This document shows positions 12,296 to 14,437 of a stretch of DNA of 14,437 nucleotides, piece after piece; position 1 is the stretch's first letter; every line of letters begins with the position of its first letter. The DNA lies in the NCBI GenBank assembly GCA_024232355.1, contig JAAEPW010000933.1:1-14437 (forward strand). Direction: 5' to 3'. A program made the translations under genes and the position numbers. The stretch comes from Chloroflexota bacterium. GTDB taxonomy: Bacteria; Chloroflexota; Anaerolineae; B4-G1. The notes beneath the pieces are model-generated. The model did not search any database and was not told the origin of the DNA. It worked only from the letters and a program-made list of their open reading frames with translations.

Positions 12296-13326
12296 TTAGC
12301 GGGCCCAGCACTTAACCAAATCTTTCGGTATGTACCTAGTGAAGACTATAAACCAACTCGTAAAACCGATATATCTTATTTGTTCAGTCTTTTTACTCTT
12401 TTCTGTATCAGCTTGTTCAAGTCTGAAGAGTATGTCAACTGCTTCGTCAAAGCTAGATGCTCAAGATGCCATTGATTACTCGTACAATCTGCTTGTGGAA
12501 AGAGGATTTGAGCGAGCAGAACTAGGTTATGAAACATCTGACTTTACTATCGTACAATTTCCGAGTGGTGAGCAAGGTGTTTTTGTCACCATTGGGATTT
12601 TTATGGGTGTTGATCATGGCTACCAGCTTCTGTACCGAATAGAGAATGGGCAATTTGAACTTATTGAACCGATTCGTACAGGAAGATATGTTTGGGGACT
12701 CAAAAGCACTCAAAATGAAAAACAAGCCTCAGCTCAAGTGGATATGGAGTTCTTGGATATTCCTGCTCAGAGTAGCGAGTGGGAGAATATTGTGAAGGTA
12801 ACTGGTGCTGGTCATCCTGGAACCGGGGCGTGGTATGATGGTTATTTCGAAATCTTGGCAATTACTGATAATGGATTACAAGAATTATTCGCAGGTTTCG
12901 AATTCATTACCAATAGCACAAACTATGATAGGTATTACGAGTACCAGTTTGCAGATTTAGACGGCGATGGCAATCAAGAGATTGTGGAAGTCATAGAAAA
13001 CTGCGAGTATCAGATAAATCCAGATACTTGGAAGAGAGAGGATTTAGGCTGTCGGCAATCTCAACAAGTTTATCAATTCAATGGCACACGTTATGTGCCA
13101 GAATAAGTTAAGAGTGGTAAAGCTAAGGTGTGCTGGTAAGTCGAAGGAGCGTCTTTGCGGGATGTCTCAAGGGAGCAAATTCGTTGGGCAAAAGTAAAGG
13201 CCGCGCTAACCACGCATTGTAGCCGACGTTGCTATCACTGCGCTACTCCAACGCTACTACCCGCATTTAGGTTTGTTGCTTGGCGAGTGTAGTACCACGC
13301 ACCCGCAACGCGGCTAAATGCAACCG
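12296..13326 (+). mobile_element. Integron-type gene cassette 1
   Basis: This 1031-bp unit lies between two G^TTAGC cores (12295/12296 and 13326/13327). It contains one + strand gene starting 34 bases from the left core and an attC-like site at its right end, the standard layout of a gene cassette. Base composition is more AT-rich than everything upstream of 11720. Confidence 0.75.
12330..13106 (+). CDS. Cassette-encoded lipoprotein of unknown function
   Basis: I do not recognise the family. The N-terminus is a lipoprotein signal (hydrophobic PIYLICSVFLLFSVSAC, lipobox VSAC, Cys29), so the product should be exported and lipid-anchored. The mature part is a soluble beta-rich domain with a calcium-loop-like DLDGDGNQE (209-217), as in FG-GAP/VCBS-type repeat proteins, and two later Cys (225, 241) that could form a disulfide. 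No Shine-Dalgarno precedes the ATG; a GTG at 12339 is an alternative. Cassette genes are often translated with poor or no ribosome binding site. It is AT-rich compared with the GC-rich genes to its left, consistent with transfer. A 97-base gap then the attC-like site follow. Confidence 0.75.
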   Translation: MYLVKTINQLVKPIYLICSVFLLFSVSACSSLKSMSTASSKLDAQDAIDYSYNLLVERGFERAELGYETSDFTIVQFPSGEQGVFVTIGIFMGVDHGYQLLYRIENGQFELIEPIRTGRYVWGLKSTQNEKQASAQVDMEFLDIPAQSSEWENIVKVTGAGHPGTGAWYDGYFEILAITDNGLQELFAGFEFITNSTNYDRYYEYQFADLDGDGNQEIVEVIENCEYQINPDTWKREDLGCRQSQQVYQFNGTRYVPE

Positions 13327-13331
13327 TTAGC
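13205..13331 (+). other. attC-like recombination site 1
   Basis: The layout is R'' gctaac (13205-13210), spacer cac, L'' gcattgtagccg (13214-13225), a variable terminal structure, L' cggctaaatgc (13311-13321), spacer aacc, R' gttagc (13326-13331). R'' pairs fully with R', and L'' pairs with L' except for one extra G at 13219. That gives the unpaired central spacer and single extrahelical base that define folded attC sites. In the class 1 sites I know, the extra top-strand base is usually C, not G. The crossover would fall at G13326^T13327. The first 97 bases of this 305-base gene-free gap (13107-13204) show nothing I recognise. Confidence 0.8.
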
Positions 13332-14305
13332 TGGCCTACACGTAGCTGTGCTGTTTTTCAAAACAACTATACGAGAGCTATACCATCAATGAACGTGCAG
13401 AGGCAAGAGTGATGAAGACAAACCGGTTGAGACTGATTGCTTTTCTATGTCTTGCGCTATGTTTTGCGTTGATTCAACTAGAGTTTCTATCCCACAAAGT
13501 TTGGGAGATCGAACCCACCTCCTACAGCAACGCAGTTGAATTGAAGGTAACTCGTACTTGGCGATACGGCTTCTATCCCGGACATCATGGGGCAACACTG
13601 GTCAAGACCCGGAATGTATCTGAAGCAGCCCCAGAGAACTCGTGTTCAGATGAAAGCGAACTCTGTGCAATTCTGAAAAGAGAACTAGGACTTGTTCCCA
13701 TAAAAACCATTCTTGAACTCGCTCTGTATTTGGGGATACTGGGATACACACTCTTCGCTTCACGTTGGGTTAGCAATAGGTTTATACCAGAACAAGGTCC
13801 CCGCTACTTGAAGATATCTGCTGAAGCTTTCCTCTGGATCATTGGATGGACTCTCACACTGCTGCCGCTCATAGTTTTTGGATATGGTCGGTCACTTTAC
13901 ACAAACTGGGAGGGGCCAGGAGCACTCAGCTCGAGTGGAATGTACCTCGAAGTAACATTGACACCAGGTATGACTGTTTCCTACCGAAGTTGGCTTGAAC
14001 TTATTGCGCTTTTGCCAATTACTACGTTTGAGGCAGTAGGGGTAGTTCAGTTACTGTATGGTATGCCGCTAAAGCTGTTCTTGTGGATCGTTGGGGCATT
14101 GTTTTTCAGTCTAATAGGCTTGATTGTGGGAATCATCAAGTCCATTGCCGCATCAAGACGTAGTTCTCAAGAAAACAAGGCCAGCTAACACAGCGTGAAC
14201 CCGACCTGGCTATCGGCGCTTTTTTTTCAACTGCTCCGCGCCAGAGACGTTGTTGAGCCAGCAAAGTTGCTCACGCCAGACCCGCCAGGCGGGTTACGCA
14301 AATCG
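13327..14305 (+). mobile_element. Integron-type gene cassette 2
   Basis: This 979-bp unit lies between the cores at 13326/13327 and 14305/14306, with one + strand gene and a terminal attC-like site. It repeats the layout of cassette 1 with unrelated content, as expected for a cassette array. Confidence 0.78.
13412..14188 (+). CDS. Cassette-encoded multi-pass membrane protein of unknown function
   Basis: I do not recognise the family. There are about five hydrophobic segments at roughly 7-24, 97-115, 137-157, 193-213 and 220-243. An extracellular-looking loop between the first two contains Cys78 and Cys85, a possible disulfide. The C-terminus is basic and polar (SRRSSQENKAS), probably cytoplasmic. 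A GTG at 13409 adjoins the ATG at 13412; I chose the ATG, which has agagg 8 bases upstream. The stop codon TAA is part of the R'' box (gctaac) of the following attC-like site, a packing often seen in cassettes. The AT-rich composition matches cassette 1 rather than the host-like genes. Confidence 0.75.
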   Translation: MKTNRLRLIAFLCLALCFALIQLEFLSHKVWEIEPTSYSNAVELKVTRTWRYGFYPGHHGATLVKTRNVSEAAPENSCSDESELCAILKRELGLVPIKTILELALYLGILGYTLFASRWVSNRFIPEQGPRYLKISAEAFLWIIGWTLTLLPLIVFGYGRSLYTNWEGPGALSSSGMYLEVTLTPGMTVSYRSWLELIALLPITTFEAVGVVQLLYGMPLKLFLWIVGALFFSLIGLIVGIIKSIAASRRSSQENKAS

Positions 14306-14310
14306 TTAGC
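14184..14310 (+). other. attC-like recombination site 2
   Basis: The layout is R'' gctaac (14184-14189), spacer aca, L'' gcgtgaacccg (14193-14203), variable centre with a T8 run, L' cgggttacgc (14290-14299), spacer aaatc, R' gttagc (14305-14310). L'' and L' pair perfectly apart from one extra G at 14197. The site is exactly as long as site 1 (127 bp) although the sequences between the boxes are largely different, which makes chance very unlikely. The crossover would be at G14305^T14306. Confidence 0.85.
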
Positions 14311-14358
14311 ACGGCACATTTGATGAAGTTAAATCTTTATGCTTAACAAGGGAGCACT

Positions 14359-14437
14359 ATGCGTCATATGCGCAATCCAGGCCTCAAACCAAGCAAGGAA
14401 GAGTATAAAAGATTTGCTGAAGACTTGGAAGAATCAC
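14359..14437 (+). CDS. Start of the third cassette gene (partial, runs off the window)
   Basis: The frame is open from ATG 14359 to the window end: MRHMRNPGLKPSKEEYKRF and 7 more residues. A good agggag lies 5 bases upstream, and the start is 54 bases after the preceding attC core, as expected for a cassette gene. The start at 14368 (second Met) is an alternative. The fragment is hydrophilic and Lys/Glu-rich, too short to name. Confidence 0.6.
   Translation, partial: MRHMRNPGLKPSKEEYKRFAEDLEES

Noticed and set aside
12263..12475. Plus-strand frame starting inside the palindrome
   Set aside because: It begins in the palindrome and overlaps the lipoprotein gene in another frame. It has no domain sense, while the other frame gives a clean lipoprotein signal.

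Overview
The window looks like part of a chromosome from a Chloroflexota bacterium (Anaerolineae, Caldilineae or a relative). This is inferred from style, not from a marker gene. The signs are long Thr-Pro-rich 'TPTPTNTP' stalks on exported proteins, lamin-tail domains, the C-terminal tail YLPLxxR common on exported Chloroflexota proteins, GC-rich coding DNA, and many short palindromic repeats kept in frame inside genes. The last 2.4 kb is clearly more AT-rich and uses different codons, so it is probably acquired DNA.

Region 1 (1-5912) is a tightly packed + strand run of surface and signalling genes. It holds a lamin-tail/PPC protein ending in an LPATG sortase signal, with a disturbed 5' end. 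Next is a membrane Ser/Thr kinase with an N-terminal extracellular Thr-Pro stalk and an added P-loop NTPase module. Last is a TPR lipoprotein made of six 120-bp repeats. The first two genes overlap by ATGA, and the third starts at or just after the kinase stop, so the three probably form one transcription unit.

Region 2 (5913-9117) holds a hairpin, a three-module fusion (membrane DUF457/YdjM-like domain, HlyD-like coiled-coil stalk, staphylococcal-nuclease-type domain), and a secreted lamin-tail/Ig-like protein ending in YLPLILRQ.

Region 3 (9112-11939) is a unit bounded by imperfect inverted repeats of about 125-150 bp. It carries a complete XerC/D-type tyrosine recombinase and a calcineurin-like phosphoesterase whose gene has absorbed four palindromic repeat elements in frame. 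The unit could be a mobile element or an invertible segment.

Region 4 (11934-14437) begins exactly at the right repeat edge with the last 42 codons of a second, unrelated tyrosine recombinase of integron-integrase flavour. A candidate promoter and a perfect 34-bp palindrome ending at a GTTAGC core follow. Then come integron-type gene cassettes: a lipoprotein gene with an attC-like site, a multi-pass membrane protein gene with a second attC-like site, and the start of a third cassette. Both attC-like sites are 127 bp long, have the R''-L''...L'-R' layout, and carry one unpaired G in the L'' arm. The most notable content is this cassette array beside a beheaded integrase, with the inverted-repeat-bounded recombinase unit occupying the place where the rest of the integrase should be.
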